In this document: positions 25,220-34,876 of the stretch, one piece after another
Numbering within the stretch: position 1 is the stretch's first letter
How the letters are laid out: each line of letters opens with the position of its first letter
Assembly: GCA_002316805.1 (NCBI GenBank)
Contig: DCEF01000010.1
Location: 218,999 to 282,998, forward strand
Source: Ruminococcaceae bacterium UBA1036
GTDB lineage: Bacteria; Bacillota; Clostridia; Oscillospirales; Acutalibacteraceae
Direction: 5' to 3'
DNA: 64,000 nt
Notes under the pieces: model-generated
Told to the model about the DNA's origin: nothing
Database searches by the model: none
The model's input: only the letters and a program-made list of their open reading frames with translations
Translations under genes and position numbers: made by a program

Positions 25220-26292
25220 AGCCGCTCCCCTCCCATCAGGCTCATAAACCGGTCAAACAGAAAAGCGGTATCGTGCGGCCCCGGAGCGGCCTCCGGATGG
25301 AACTGCACAGAAAAGGTTTTCCTGTTTTTATAAGTTAATCCTTCAATGCTGCCATCATTCATGCTCTTGAAACTGACATCAGCGACTGAAGGATCAATTG
25401 TTTTTTCGTCCACCACAAACCCATGGTTCTGCGACGTTATGTAAACTCTGCCCGTAGACATCCTTTTTACCGGATGGTTTATGCCGCGGTGGCCGTATTT
25501 TAACTTGTATGTATCAAAACCATGGGCAAGCGCCATAAGCTGATGGCCCAGGCAAATAGCAAAAGTGGGGATTCCGTGCTCATAAATACGCTTTAGCTCC
25601 GCAATTTCTTTTACGCATTCTTTCGGGTCACCAGGGCCGTTTGTAAGCATTATGCCATCGGGGTCAAAGGCCATTACATCTTCAAGCGCAGCACTGTGTG
25701 GAAAACGCTTGACAGTGCAACCGCGGGAAACAAGCGAACGGATAATGTTGTTTTTTACGCCGTAATCTATGAGTGAAACCTTTACAGGCCCATCGCCGTA
25801 AACCCGCGGCTCCCTACAGCTTACCTGCGGCACCAATGATTTAAGCCTGTAGGCTTTTATCTTCTCAATCATTTTTTCTTTGTCCACAGAATCGCCGTAC
25901 GCAATCATGCCCTTCATTGTGCCGCTCTCACGCAAGACTTTCGTAAGGGCACGGGTATCTATGTTTTCAATTCCAGACACGGAATTATTTTTAAGAAAAG
26001 TGTTCAAATCGGTGTCAGCCCTGAAATTGCTCGCGACGTCTGACACACGGTGAACAATATAAGCCGAAAGCCATGGCCTCGATGATTCCGCGTCATCATA
26101 GCATATCCCGTAATTTCCGATGAGCGGATACGTCATAACAACACCCTGTCCCGCATAGGAAGGGTCAGTAAGGAGCTCCGTATAGCCGCACATGGCGCTG
26201 TTGAAAACGACTTCACATAGTGTGTCTTTTTCACAGCCAAAGCCAGTGCCCTCAAAACAGGAACCGTTTTCAAGCATCAGTAACGCTTTCAT
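25216..26292 (-). CDS. carA: Carbamoyl-phosphate synthase small subunit
   Basis: Glutaminase subunit that feeds ammonia to CarB. 358 residues. The N-terminal domain starts KALLMLENGSCFEGTGFG. The class I amidotransferase domain has the nucleophile in TFAICLGHQLMALA and the His/Glu in VQFHPEAAPGPHD. GDPKECV precedes the oxyanion region. It is 44 nt downstream of dapL and overlaps carB. Confidence 0.97.
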   Translation of the reverse strand: MKALLMLENGSCFEGTGFGCEKDTLCEVVFNSAMCGYTELLTDPSYAGQGVVMTYPLIGNYGICYDDAESSRPWLSAYIVHRVSDVASNFRADTDLNTFLKNNSVSGIENIDTRALTKVLRESGTMKGMIAYGDSVDKEKMIEKIKAYRLKSLVPQVSCREPRVYGDGPVKVSLIDYGVKNNIIRSLVSRGCTVKRFPHSAALEDVMAFDPDGIMLTNGPGDPKECVKEIAELKRIYEHGIPTFAICLGHQLMALAHGFDTYKLKYGHRGINHPVKRMSTGRVYITSQNHGFVVDEKTIDPSVADVSFKSMNDGSIEGLTYKNRKTFSVQFHPEAAPGPHDTAFLFDRFMSLMGGERL

Positions 26293-26335
26293 GATTCACC
26301 AACCGTTCTGTAAATTATCGGCGAATAAACCGCCT

Positions 26336-27565
26336 TCATTTTGCAAATGTGTCCGTTATGCGCTGTACGGCTTTCAGCGTATTTTCCTTTGTATTAAAAG
26401 CTGTAAGCCTGAAATAGCCTTCACCACACGGGCCAAAGCCTGAGCCAGGCGTACCAACCACACCGGCTTTTGAAAGCAGACTGTCGAAAAATTCCCATGA
26501 AGTAAAGCCATCCGGCACCTTCATCCACACATAAGGGGAATTAATGCCTCCGTAAGTTTCAAATCCCGCTTTAGAAAGGCCCTCACGTATAATCCGCGCA
26601 TTTTCGTGGTAGCACGCAATATTTTCCTTTATGCCTGCCTGCCCTTCCGGCGTAAAAACAGCCTCTGCTGCACGCTGCACAGGATATGAAACGCCGTTCA
26701 TTTTTGTAGACTGCCTGCGCCCCCACAGATGGTTGAGATATACACTGCCGAACTGAAGCTCTTTAGGGATCACTGTGTAAGCGCAACGCACACCCGTAAA
26801 ACCCGCTGTTTTTGAAAAGCTTCGGAATTCGATGGCGCATTTTTTCGCACCATCAATTTCAAAAATGCTGTGCGGCATATCAGTTTCCGTTATAAAAGCT
26901 TCGTAGGCTGCGTCATACAGTATTACCGCTTTATTTTCAAGGGCGTAGTCAACCCATTTTTTAAGCTCCGGCTTTTTTATGCCAATGCCTGTTGGATTAT
27001 TTGGGAAACAGAGATAAATCATGTCGGCATGGCGCTCGGGTATCTGCGGCATAAAGCCGTTTTCCCTGCGGCACGGCATATAGACGATTTTATCAAAGCC
27101 CTTGCCTTTTACATAGTTTCCGGCACGGCCCGCCATCACATTGGTATCTACATAAACCGGATAGACAGGGTCGCACACAGCGACGGTGTTGTCAACCGAG
27201 AATATGTCGCCTATGCTGCCCGTGTCGCTTTTCGCGCCGTCACTGATAAACACCTCATCAGGCTCTATGTCTATTCCCCTTTGTTTGTAATCATGTTCGC
27301 TTATGGCCTTCCGAAGGAAAAGGTAACCGTTTTCCGGCCCGTATCCTCTGAAAGTTTCTTTATGGCTAAGCTCCTGCGCCGCCTTAGACATGGCGTCTGT
27401 CACAGCTTCCGGCAGCGGCCTTGTCACATCGCCTATACCGAGGCGGAGTATTTCCATTTCCGGATGCTGCTGCGAAAATTTTTTAACGCGGCTGTCGATT
27501 TCCGCAAACAGGTAATTTGCTGGAAGTTTTGCAAAATTCTCATTGATTTTCAGCAAGATTTGCAC
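26336..27565 (-). CDS. dapL: LL-diaminopimelate aminotransferase
   Basis: PLP enzyme that converts tetrahydrodipicolinate directly to LL-diaminopimelate with glutamate as donor, bypassing the succinylated and acetylated routes. 409 residues. KINENFAKLPANYLFAEID and LRLGIGDVTRPLP are characteristic of the DapL N-terminus. The PLP lysine is in FRSFSKTAGFTGVRCAY. The likely start is GTG at 27565 with GAGGAAGGG before it. DapF, the next enzyme of the route, is encoded directly upstream. Confidence 0.95.
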   Translation of the reverse strand: MQILLKINENFAKLPANYLFAEIDSRVKKFSQQHPEMEILRLGIGDVTRPLPEAVTDAMSKAAQELSHKETFRGYGPENGYLFLRKAISEHDYKQRGIDIEPDEVFISDGAKSDTGSIGDIFSVDNTVAVCDPVYPVYVDTNVMAGRAGNYVKGKGFDKIVYMPCRRENGFMPQIPERHADMIYLCFPNNPTGIGIKKPELKKWVDYALENKAVILYDAAYEAFITETDMPHSIFEIDGAKKCAIEFRSFSKTAGFTGVRCAYTVIPKELQFGSVYLNHLWGRRQSTKMNGVSYPVQRAAEAVFTPEGQAGIKENIACYHENARIIREGLSKAGFETYGGINSPYVWMKVPDGFTSWEFFDSLLSKAGVVGTPGSGFGPCGEGYFRLTAFNTKENTLKAVQRITDTFAK

Positions 27566-27614
27566 ATTCCCTTCCTCAATAATTCAAAAATGTACGTTCT
27601 GAGCTTTTATTATA

Positions 27615-28460
27615 TCAGATTTCGACTGAACCGTCAAAAGAATATTCAGCGGGTCCAGTCATAAACACATCACCCGAAGTTTCATCCCAGCGGATATTAA
27701 GATCGCCGCCTTTAAGATGGGCAAGCACGCTGCGCTCAGTTTTTCCATTAAGCATGCAAGCAACAGCCGCCGCACAAGTGCCTGTCCCGCAGGCAAGTGT
27801 TTCTCCAGAGCCGCGCTCCCAAACGCGCATCTTTATTTCACTGCGGTTTATGACTTTCACAAACTCTGTGTTTACATTCTGCGGAAACGCTTGGTGCTTT
27901 TCGAACTTCGGCCCAATCTGCCAAAGAGGTATATCGTCTGTATTTTCAGTAAAAAGCACACAGTGCGGGTTGCCCATTGAGATACACGTTACGTGAAATT
28001 GCCTGCCTCCGACTGAAATTGGAACGTTTACCGCCCTGCTGCCTGGAAACTTTGCCGGAATTTTTTCCGGCTCGAGGATAGGCTTTCCCATATTAACCTC
28101 AACCGTGCTCACTTTTCCGCCTTTTACTACGAGGCGGAGCGTCTTTATGCCACTTAGAGTTTCAACTGCCAGCGCATCTTTTTTTACAATGCCATGATCG
28201 TAAACATATTTGCCTACGCAGCGTATGCCGTTGCCGCACATCATTCCGCGCGAACCGTCCGCATTATACATATCCATTTTGCAGTCGGCAGACGCCGAAG
28301 GCTCAATAAAAATAATTCCGTCTGAACCAACGCCGAAATGCCTGTCGCTCAGGCGGACTGAAAGTGCTGATGGGTCTTTTACACGCTGGTCTTTTGTTAT
28401 GCAGTCAACATAGATATAGTCATTCCCTATGCCTTGCATTTTGGTAAAGTACAGTTTCAT
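27615..28460 (-). CDS. dapF: Diaminopimelate epimerase
   Basis: Epimerises LL- to meso-diaminopimelate for lysine and peptidoglycan. 281 residues. The two catalytic cysteines are in GSRGMMCGNGIRCVG (about residue 75) and LACGTGTCAAAVA (about 218). FTKMQGIGNDY is the usual N-terminus. The product step follows DapL. Confidence 0.96.
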   Translation of the reverse strand: MKLYFTKMQGIGNDYIYVDCITKDQRVKDPSALSVRLSDRHFGVGSDGIIFIEPSASADCKMDMYNADGSRGMMCGNGIRCVGKYVYDHGIVKKDALAVETLSGIKTLRLVVKGGKVSTVEVNMGKPILEPEKIPAKFPGSRAVNVPISVGGRQFHVTCISMGNPHCVLFTENTDDIPLWQIGPKFEKHQAFPQNVNTEFVKVINRSEIKMRVWERGSGETLACGTGTCAAAVACMLNGKTERSVLAHLKGGDLNIRWDETSGDVFMTGPAEYSFDGSVEI

Positions 28461-28484
28461 GAAAGTGATCTCCCTGAAAAGATT

Positions 28485-29027
28485 TTATGAGTTAAGGATT
28501 ATCATGGCCGTTTCGGCCATTTTTCTGCCTGTATCCATACTCTTTTTCTGGATAAGCCTGTGTGCCTGAGGCTCAGTAAGGTTGTTCCGTGTAATAAGCA
28601 GGTTTTTAGCTTTTAATATTGTTTGCTTCTCATCGACTGCGCCGCTGTCTATCTGTTTTTTTATGGCCGTGGGGGTGTGTTCGGCAAGGTTTAAAAACAT
28701 ATTGACAGTCGAAAGCAGATTGACGCGGTTAATCGGCATTATCAGGCTTGTGGCATTGAGCGAGCTGCATATCCCCGCAAAATTTGGGCTTACAAGGTAG
28801 ACAAAATCATAGTTCTGGCCAATTATATGCGGTAGGTTTACCGCCATCATATCTTTGAGCTTAACGCTGCATACGGCAACGCCGCCGAGATAGTGCCTGT
28901 GTGCAAAATCCATCAGCTGCGCGCCGCTCACGCACACGCCACCGACATACAATCCGCTTGAGCGGAAAAGAGCCGCTATCCTTTTCGCGTAATCCGGACT
29001 TGAATTTGCCACAATAATGCTGCTCAT
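28485..29027 (-). CDS. ANTAR-domain regulator (probable RNA-binding antiterminator) linked to glnA
   Basis: About 180 residues. The N-terminal part (SSIIVANSSPDYAKRIAALF) resembles a response-regulator receiver fold without the usual phospho-acceptor cluster. The C-terminal 55 residues (DEKQTILKAKNLLITRNNLTE, then EPQAHRLIQKKSMDTGRKMAE) form the three-helix ANTAR domain, with the A-L...N.TE..AHR.I...SMDTG pattern. ANTAR proteins bind leader RNA hairpins and prevent termination. It sits between glnA and dapF and may act on nitrogen transcripts. The ATG at 29027 has GGGG upstream; the frame is open 2 codons further. Confidence 0.85.
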   Translation of the reverse strand: MSSIIVANSSPDYAKRIAALFRSSGLYVGGVCVSGAQLMDFAHRHYLGGVAVCSVKLKDMMAVNLPHIIGQNYDFVYLVSPNFAGICSSLNATSLIMPINRVNLLSTVNMFLNLAEHTPTAIKKQIDSGAVDEKQTILKAKNLLITRNNLTEPQAHRLIQKKSMDTGRKMAETAMIILNS

Positions 29028-29066
29028 ACCCACAACCCCACGTCAAGAAATATGGCTTTGCACATA

Positions 29067-30398
29067 TTAAAACTGGTTTAGGTAGCGGCGGAGCTCCCAT
29101 TCCGTTACCGTTGTGGAATATTCACGCCATTCTTTCTCTTTCGCCTCAACATATTTCTCAAAGACATGGTCCCCAAGCGTTTCGCGGATAAGCGGGTCGG
29201 CTTTCATCTCCGAAACAGCTCCGTTTAAATCATGCGGCAGGCTTTCAATGTCGAGGCGCTTTCGCTCTCTTGCGCTCAAATCGTATACATTGGCCGAAAC
29301 AGGTGGCTCAGGCTTCATATTTTTCTTAATGCCGTCAAGGCCTGCAGCAAGCAAAAGCGCAAAAGAAAGGTATGGGTTGCAGGCAGGATCCGGGTTGCGC
29401 AGCTCCACACGGGTTCCTTCGCCACGCTCGGCCGGTATGCGCACAAGCGCGCTGCGGTTACTTGTCGTCCACACAATATAGCACGGCGCTTCGAAGCCCG
29501 GAATAAGCCTTTTATATGAATTGACAAGTGGGTTCGTCACAGCGCATATTCCCTTTATATGTTTCATTATGCCTGCAATAAAGCTTAGGCATATGTCGCT
29601 GATGCCCGATTCTTTCTCAGCATCATAGAACGCGTTCTGCCCGCTGCGGAAAAGCGACATGTTTGTGTGCATGCCGGAACCTGCGCAGCCTGTAACCGGC
29701 TTCGGCATAAATGTTGCGCAGAGCCCGTTGGCCTCGGCGCATTTTTTCACAACAAGCTTGAAGATCAGCAGGTTGTCGGCAGCCGAAAGCGCTTCACTGT
29801 ACTTGAAATCTATTTCGTGCTGCGCGCATGCAACTTCATGGTGTGACGCCTCTATTTCAAAACCCATCTCTTCAAGGTTAAGGCAAACATCTCGGCGGCA
29901 GTTCTCCCCAACATCAGACGGCCCAAGGTCAAAGTAACCGGCAGTGTCGTGTGTCACTGTTGTCGGGTGGCCAAACTCGTCTGTGTTAAATAGGAAGAAC
30001 TCACATTCCGGCCCTACATTAAATGTGTAGCCCATGCTTGACGCGCATTCCAACGTTCTGCGGAGTACATACCGCGGGTCACCTTGAAACGGCATGCCGT
30101 CGGGAAGGTAGATATCGCATATTATGCGGGCAATGCGGCCGTTCTGCGTATACCATGGGAATATCACAAACGTATTGAGGTCAGGGTGCAGATACATATC
30201 AGATTCCTCAATGCGAACAAAGCCTTCAATAGAAGAACCGTCAAACATACATCTGTTGTCAAGGGCTTTCTCAAGCTGCGAGGAAGTTATGGTAACACTC
30301 TTTAAAGTTCCGAAAATATCGGTAAACTGGAGGCGTATGAATTTTACATCCTCTTCCTTTACAACGCGCAGAATGTCGTCTCTTTTGTCTTTTTCCAA
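29067..30398 (-). CDS. glnA: Glutamine synthetase, type I
   Basis: Makes glutamine from glutamate, ammonia and ATP. 443 residues, the size of the short GSI-alpha type. FTDIFGTLKSVTI, FDGSSIEGFVRIEESDM, and VGPECEFFLF hold metal-binding residues. The substrate region EASHHEVACAQHEIDF and the ATP loop KPVTGCAGSGMHTNMSL follow, with SRSALVRIPAERGEGTRVELR-like sequence (SNRSALVRIPAERGEGTR) near the C-terminal side. The adenylylation site typical of GSI-beta is not evident. Its products feed the downstream glutamine-using genes carA and purF. Confidence 0.96.
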   Translation of the reverse strand: MEKDKRDDILRVVKEEDVKFIRLQFTDIFGTLKSVTITSSQLEKALDNRCMFDGSSIEGFVRIEESDMYLHPDLNTFVIFPWYTQNGRIARIICDIYLPDGMPFQGDPRYVLRRTLECASSMGYTFNVGPECEFFLFNTDEFGHPTTVTHDTAGYFDLGPSDVGENCRRDVCLNLEEMGFEIEASHHEVACAQHEIDFKYSEALSAADNLLIFKLVVKKCAEANGLCATFMPKPVTGCAGSGMHTNMSLFRSGQNAFYDAEKESGISDICLSFIAGIMKHIKGICAVTNPLVNSYKRLIPGFEAPCYIVWTTSNRSALVRIPAERGEGTRVELRNPDPACNPYLSFALLLAAGLDGIKKNMKPEPPVSANVYDLSARERKRLDIESLPHDLNGAVSEMKADPLIRETLGDHVFEKYVEAKEKEWREYSTTVTEWELRRYLNQF

Positions 30399-30479
30399 TC
30401 TGATTCCCCCTCAAAAGTCGTTAGGCCGCCACAGGGCAGCTTTTATTCTAATATTGCATTACTGCATTCTTTTAGACTC

Positions 30480-30508
30480 ATTTTATTCTATTTATATCTA
30501 CGTGTCAA
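30480..30508 (-). promoter_or_regulatory. Promoter of glnA
   Basis: Minus strand TTGACA (30503-30508) and TAAAAT (30480-30485), 17-nt spacing. The leader of about 75 nt contains GCTGCC-CTGT-GGCGGC, a small hairpin that could be an ANTAR target but lacks a convincing partner or terminator. Confidence 0.7.
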
Positions 30509-30610
30509 TTTTTTTGCTGCCGAATAAATATTTGAAAATTCCAGCAGCACTTTTAGGTTTATTTAGTTTATAAAATTGATATAAAATAATTGTTATTTAA
30601 AGTTTTTTCG

Positions 30611-30639
30611 TTGTCTTTCCTACTTTTATGTGCTATTAT
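30611..30639 (+). promoter_or_regulatory. Promoter of gdhA
   Basis: TTGTCT (30611-30616) and TATTAT (30634-30639), 17-nt spacing, about 65 nt before the ATG. It diverges from the glnA promoter; 30509-30610 between them is AT-rich with no clear operator. Confidence 0.6.
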
Positions 30640-30704
30640 GTTAAATAATTAAGGCGGCCAATCCAGCCGCACGCATTTTCAAAAACAAACAGGGAGGAAA
30701 CATA

Positions 30705-32036
30705 ATGTCATACGTAGATGACCAGCTTAATTTGCTGGCCGAAAAAAATCCTGACCAGCCTGAATTCCTTCAGGCTGTGACAACTGTACTTAAGTCCCTT
30801 GAGCCTGTGATTGAAAGTAATCCGCAGTACCAAAAAGAGGGTATCATCGAGCGCCTTACAGAGCCGGACCGCCAAATCAGGTTTCGTGTCGCCTGGGTAG
30901 ACGACAGCGGCCATGTGCACGTAAACCGTGGTTACCGCGTGCAGTTCAACAATGCCATCGGCCCTTACAAAGGCGGGCTGCGCTTCCACCCGTCAGTCAA
31001 TATCAGCATTATAAAATTTCTTGGTTTTGAGCAGATTTTCAAAAATTCACTCACCGGCCTGCCGATAGGCGGCGGCAAAGGCGGCGCGGATTTCGACCCT
31101 AAGGGTAAGTCAGACCGCGAGGTTATGGCGTTCTGCCAGAGTTTCATGACAGAGCTTTACCGCCATATCGGCCCGGACATTGACGTTCCTGCCGGTGACA
31201 TCGGCGTAGGCGGAAGAGAAATAGGTTACCTGTACGGCCAATATAAACACATCACCGGCCATTATGAGGGTATCCTAACAGGCAAAGGCCTTTCTTATGG
31301 CGGTTCACTTGCGCGCACCGAAGCAACAGGTTACGGCCTGCTCTATTTTCTCGACGCCATGCTGAAAGCCAACGGCAAATCCATTAAAGGCAAAACGATA
31401 GATATTTCCGGAGCCGGCAACGTCGCTATCTATGCCTGTGAAAAGGCACAGCAGATGGGTGCGAAGGTTGTTACTATGTGCGACTCTACCGGATGGGTGT
31501 ATGATCCTGACGGCATTGATTTGAAAGCCGTTAAGGCGATTAAGGAAGGCCGCCGCGGCCGTATTTCCGAGTACCAGGAAAGCCATCCGCACGCGCAGTA
31601 CCATGAAGGCAAAGGCGTATGGAGCATTCCTTGCGACATCGCGCTGCCATGTGCAACCCAGAATGAGCTTCTGTTGAATGATGCAAAGGAACTCGTTAAA
31701 AACGGCGTTTTTGCAGTTGCAGAAGGCGCCAATATGCCAACATCACCTGACGCGGCAAAATATCTGCAGGAACACGGCGTCCTCTATTCGCCGGGCAAGG
31801 CTTCGAACGCCGGTGGCGTTGCGGTTTCTGCCCTTGAAATGTGCCAGAACAGCGCACGCCTCTCATGGACATTTGACGAAGTGGACAGCAAACTTAAAAA
31901 CATAATGGGCAATATATTCCACAATACGGCGGCAGCCGCAGAAGAATACGGTTCTGCGAAAAATTATGTAATGGGCGCCAATATTGCCGGTTTCAAAAAA
32001 ATTGCCGATGCAATGCTTGCACAGGGAATTGTTTGA
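30705..32036 (+). CDS. gdhA: NADP-type glutamate dehydrogenase
   Basis: Interconverts 2-oxoglutarate plus ammonia and glutamate. 443 residues, hexameric small type. NAIGPYKGGLRFHPSVN carries the conserved lysine and substrate region, PIGGGKGGADFDPKGKS the catalytic part, and PAGDIGVGGREIGYL follows. The coenzyme domain has ISGAGNVAIYACEKAQ; a long insert typical of eukaryotic enzymes is absent. AGGGAGG precedes the ATG. With GlnA on the other strand it makes up the two main ammonium-assimilation enzymes facing a shared promoter region. Confidence 0.96.
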   Translation: MSYVDDQLNLLAEKNPDQPEFLQAVTTVLKSLEPVIESNPQYQKEGIIERLTEPDRQIRFRVAWVDDSGHVHVNRGYRVQFNNAIGPYKGGLRFHPSVNISIIKFLGFEQIFKNSLTGLPIGGGKGGADFDPKGKSDREVMAFCQSFMTELYRHIGPDIDVPAGDIGVGGREIGYLYGQYKHITGHYEGILTGKGLSYGGSLARTEATGYGLLYFLDAMLKANGKSIKGKTIDISGAGNVAIYACEKAQQMGAKVVTMCDSTGWVYDPDGIDLKAVKAIKEGRRGRISEYQESHPHAQYHEGKGVWSIPCDIALPCATQNELLLNDAKELVKNGVFAVAEGANMPTSPDAAKYLQEHGVLYSPGKASNAGGVAVSALEMCQNSARLSWTFDEVDSKLKNIMGNIFHNTAAAAEEYGSAKNYVMGANIAGFKKIADAMLAQGIV

Positions 32037-32057
32037 CTACATATTTTTATGCATAAG

Positions 32058-32096
32058 CAAAAGCAGCCTTCCGAATCTCGGGAAGCTGCTTTTTTG
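32058..32096. terminator. Terminator between convergent gdhA and the YfhO gene
   Basis: AAAAGCAGCCTTCCGA pairs with TCGGGAAGCTGCTTTT, followed by TT; A-rich on the other side, so it can act in both directions. Confidence 0.75.
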
Positions 32097-32110
32097 CTGC
32101 CAATTTGTGT

Positions 32111-34780
32111 CTAAGTGAGGTATATGATAACCGGCAGAATATAAACCGCCAAAATAGTAAAGACAAAAAGTGCTGCAAAAAGCACTGCGAAAACAGACTG
32201 CAGATGTTTTGCGCGTTCAGTCCATCCTTTGCGGAATGCAACTATCAGCAGTAAAAGCGCCGCTGCTCCGCAAATTGAAACTACAACGCCCTGCACAAAA
32301 CCGTCTGGAATATATGAAATTTTAACTTTGTTATTCCCCTTTTCGAGTTTTACCGCCATAAAAGTATCAAATACACGTAAAGCGGGAGCGTGCCTGCCAT
32401 TTATTTCGGCTGAAAAACCATTGCTGTACTGAACCGGCAGAAAAAGATATTCATCGCTGCTGTCGGCAGCGGCAGTACCAATTATAGAATTGCCCGACTG
32501 GTGGAGCGACGCACGCTTTGTATTTGCCACTGCTTCCGAAAGCACATCTTCCTTAAGGCCGGCTACACCGAATGACTTTGCGTAAACATTTTTTTGAACG
32601 CCAACCTCAATACCTACTGTCTGGTTCGTAAAAGTTCCGAGGCGGTAAATGCCGTTTGACGACTGCGACGGATACCGGATATCTATCATTTTCCCGTTTA
32701 CGGTAATCGAAAAGCTTGAGTTTAACGGTTCCATAAGATAATTGCCAAGCCTGTCAAAGCAGTCGAAATAAAGCGTCTGCGTGCCTTTTACCGGTATTCT
32801 GTATAAAACAGTGCCTTCACGGTATGGGCTTTCAAGCGATAAACGGTATTTGCCGTTTTCAGACATACGGATATTTTTTAAAGCAGCCGGCTGATACTCT
32901 TCAATCAAATTCTTTTTTGAAGAAAACACAGACTGAAAAATATATTGCTGCATGTTAAAGCGTGTCATATTAGGAAGCCTTTTAAGGTTTTGTATCGAGC
33001 CGGATTTCATTATAATGCCAGCTGGCAGGGAATTCTTGTTCTCCACTACCGAATAAAGCCCGTTTGAGTAAACGGACTTTTGGCCGCTTTGCCTGCTGTC
33101 AGTCCTTACAATCGAGTATTTATTACCGAGAACCGCGTCAGTCAGTTCCGTGCCGCCGCTTGAGCCGACTTCCATCCAGTAAGAAGAGTAGCCAAGCTTT
33201 TTCATTGCAAAAAGATAGTCACGCGATGTCAATGAAGTATAATGGCTGAGCGATGGGTAGCCCATTCCACCAACAAGGTTTACGTCGAAATATTTGCTGT
33301 ACATCTTAACATGGTAAAGCGAACTGTCCATTATTCTGCCGCTTAAGTCCATAATCGGCTCATAGTAATCGGCGTTGTTCCTTGCGGAGCCTATATATAC
33401 ACTTGAATAAAACAGCGCTTCAGTTACAGTAAGTGCACATAGCAAAACAGAAAAGACACGCTGTTCGATTTTTCCATAATGGTACTCCAAAAGGAGAATA
33501 AGATAGGCAAACGTTGCACAGAGTGCAAAAATCAGCAGGCGCACAAGGCTGCCGTTGCTGCCAGATAGCGTGCGCGTGTAGACGGTAACATCTTTAAAGC
33601 TGCACTGCAAGATTACAGCAGAGCAAAACGCGACTGCTGCCATCGCAGCTACTGCTATAATACACGAAAGAGTTTTATGGCCTTTTTGTTCTGGAATTTT
33701 CGTTTCTCTGTTTATCCATGAAATGCACACGGCCAGCATTATAAGGCCGAGGAATATGGTAATGTATCCATAGCGCACAGGGAACGACTGGTAACTGCCT
33801 GTATGCCACATTTTATTCACCGGCTGGATAAAGACTGGGACAAGCATCAAAAACAGCATGCAGGAAAGCCATGCGGTGCTATTTTCCCAGTATTTTTGCA
33901 TGAAAACTACTGCAAAAATCACTGCCGCACAGGCAGCAGCCGTGCACGTAATCACCGGCACTGTTGTGTTAATGCGCGTAAAATATGCGCCTGAGCGCAG
34001 GTTTGCAACAAGGTTGCCAGTGCGCGCCGAAGAAAGGTACTGCATAAAAGACGGCACCCAAACAACACCAGTCATAAGGCCGGAAATCAAAGTTGAAAGG
34101 CAAAAAATAAAGGCCTTTTTTTTACGCTCATTTTTTGGAACGCAGAAAAGAAGATATGTCCCCATCGCAAGTACCATAAAAATGACTACCATGTATGAAA
34201 GGTAAAAATTCACGGTGAGGATTGCCGCAAAAATCAGCGTATAAAACAGCGGTTTGCCCTCATGCACCAGTTTATCGAGGCCAATCAGCAGAAGCGGAAA
34301 AAGGCACATTATGTCAAGCCAAACAATGTTCTGGTAATAAAACATCATGTACCCGCAGAAGGAATACATGACCGAAACAGCACTCGCCTGCACAGCTGAA
34401 AGGCTCCGGAACCTGCGCAGCATAAAGCCGCACGATGTCAGCGAACAGAGCATTACCTTAAGCAGGAGCATAATGTTAACGAGAAAATAAATTTTCTCCT
34501 TGCTCACAAGTAGCACGAGAAATGAAAACGGGCTACTTATGAAAAACAGGAACACGCCCCAGAAGCTCATGCCCCCGGCATTTTGCATATTAAGGAACAT
34601 GTTCGCTTTCCCAGACAATATGTCCTTAAAATCCATAAGGAACGGGATAACCTGCTGGTTCATGTCACACCATGAAATAGTTCCGCTCCCAAACGGAAAC
34701 AGGCCGTATGCAGCATATACCAAAAGCAGAATGGCTGCAGAAGCTGCAGGAGCCATCCAATAGGAATATTTTCTCTTCAT
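32111..34780 (-). CDS. YfhO-family polytopic membrane protein
   Basis: 889 residues from the ATG at 34780 (GGAGG 9 nt upstream; an ATG at 34789 is too near it). About twelve hydrophobic segments span the first 475 residues, starting YWMAPAASAAILLLVYAAYG and including WCDMNQQVIPFLMDFKD in an outside loop near the N-terminus. A soluble extracytoplasmic domain of about 370 residues follows, then a final membrane helix pair near the C-terminus (VVSICGAAALLLLIVAF, VFAVLFAALFVFTILAVYI). This layout fits YfhO/GT-C-like proteins implicated in lipid-linked sugar modification of teichoic acids. Function of this member is not determined. It appears monocistronic. Confidence 0.85.
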   Translation of the reverse strand: MKRKYSYWMAPAASAAILLLVYAAYGLFPFGSGTISWCDMNQQVIPFLMDFKDILSGKANMFLNMQNAGGMSFWGVFLFFISSPFSFLVLLVSKEKIYFLVNIMLLLKVMLCSLTSCGFMLRRFRSLSAVQASAVSVMYSFCGYMMFYYQNIVWLDIMCLFPLLLIGLDKLVHEGKPLFYTLIFAAILTVNFYLSYMVVIFMVLAMGTYLLFCVPKNERKKKAFIFCLSTLISGLMTGVVWVPSFMQYLSSARTGNLVANLRSGAYFTRINTTVPVITCTAAACAAVIFAVVFMQKYWENSTAWLSCMLFLMLVPVFIQPVNKMWHTGSYQSFPVRYGYITIFLGLIMLAVCISWINRETKIPEQKGHKTLSCIIAVAAMAAVAFCSAVILQCSFKDVTVYTRTLSGSNGSLVRLLIFALCATFAYLILLLEYHYGKIEQRVFSVLLCALTVTEALFYSSVYIGSARNNADYYEPIMDLSGRIMDSSLYHVKMYSKYFDVNLVGGMGYPSLSHYTSLTSRDYLFAMKKLGYSSYWMEVGSSGGTELTDAVLGNKYSIVRTDSRQSGQKSVYSNGLYSVVENKNSLPAGIIMKSGSIQNLKRLPNMTRFNMQQYIFQSVFSSKKNLIEEYQPAALKNIRMSENGKYRLSLESPYREGTVLYRIPVKGTQTLYFDCFDRLGNYLMEPLNSSFSITVNGKMIDIRYPSQSSNGIYRLGTFTNQTVGIEVGVQKNVYAKSFGVAGLKEDVLSEAVANTKRASLHQSGNSIIGTAAADSSDEYLFLPVQYSNGFSAEINGRHAPALRVFDTFMAVKLEKGNNKVKISYIPDGFVQGVVVSICGAAALLLLIVAFRKGWTERAKHLQSVFAVLFAALFVFTILAVYILPVIIYLT

Positions 34781-34876
34781 AAACCGCATCCTCCCGCATC
34801 CGCAGCCAATTAATAAAATGCGGGCAGCCTGTTTAAAACTGATTAAAGGCTGCCCGAGCTTTGCGTAAAAACTGCT

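Noticed and set aside
30399..30480. Classical two-hairpin ANTAR antitermination leader before glnA
   Set aside because: Only one small stem is convincing and there is no terminator T-run; the hexaloop positions do not fit.
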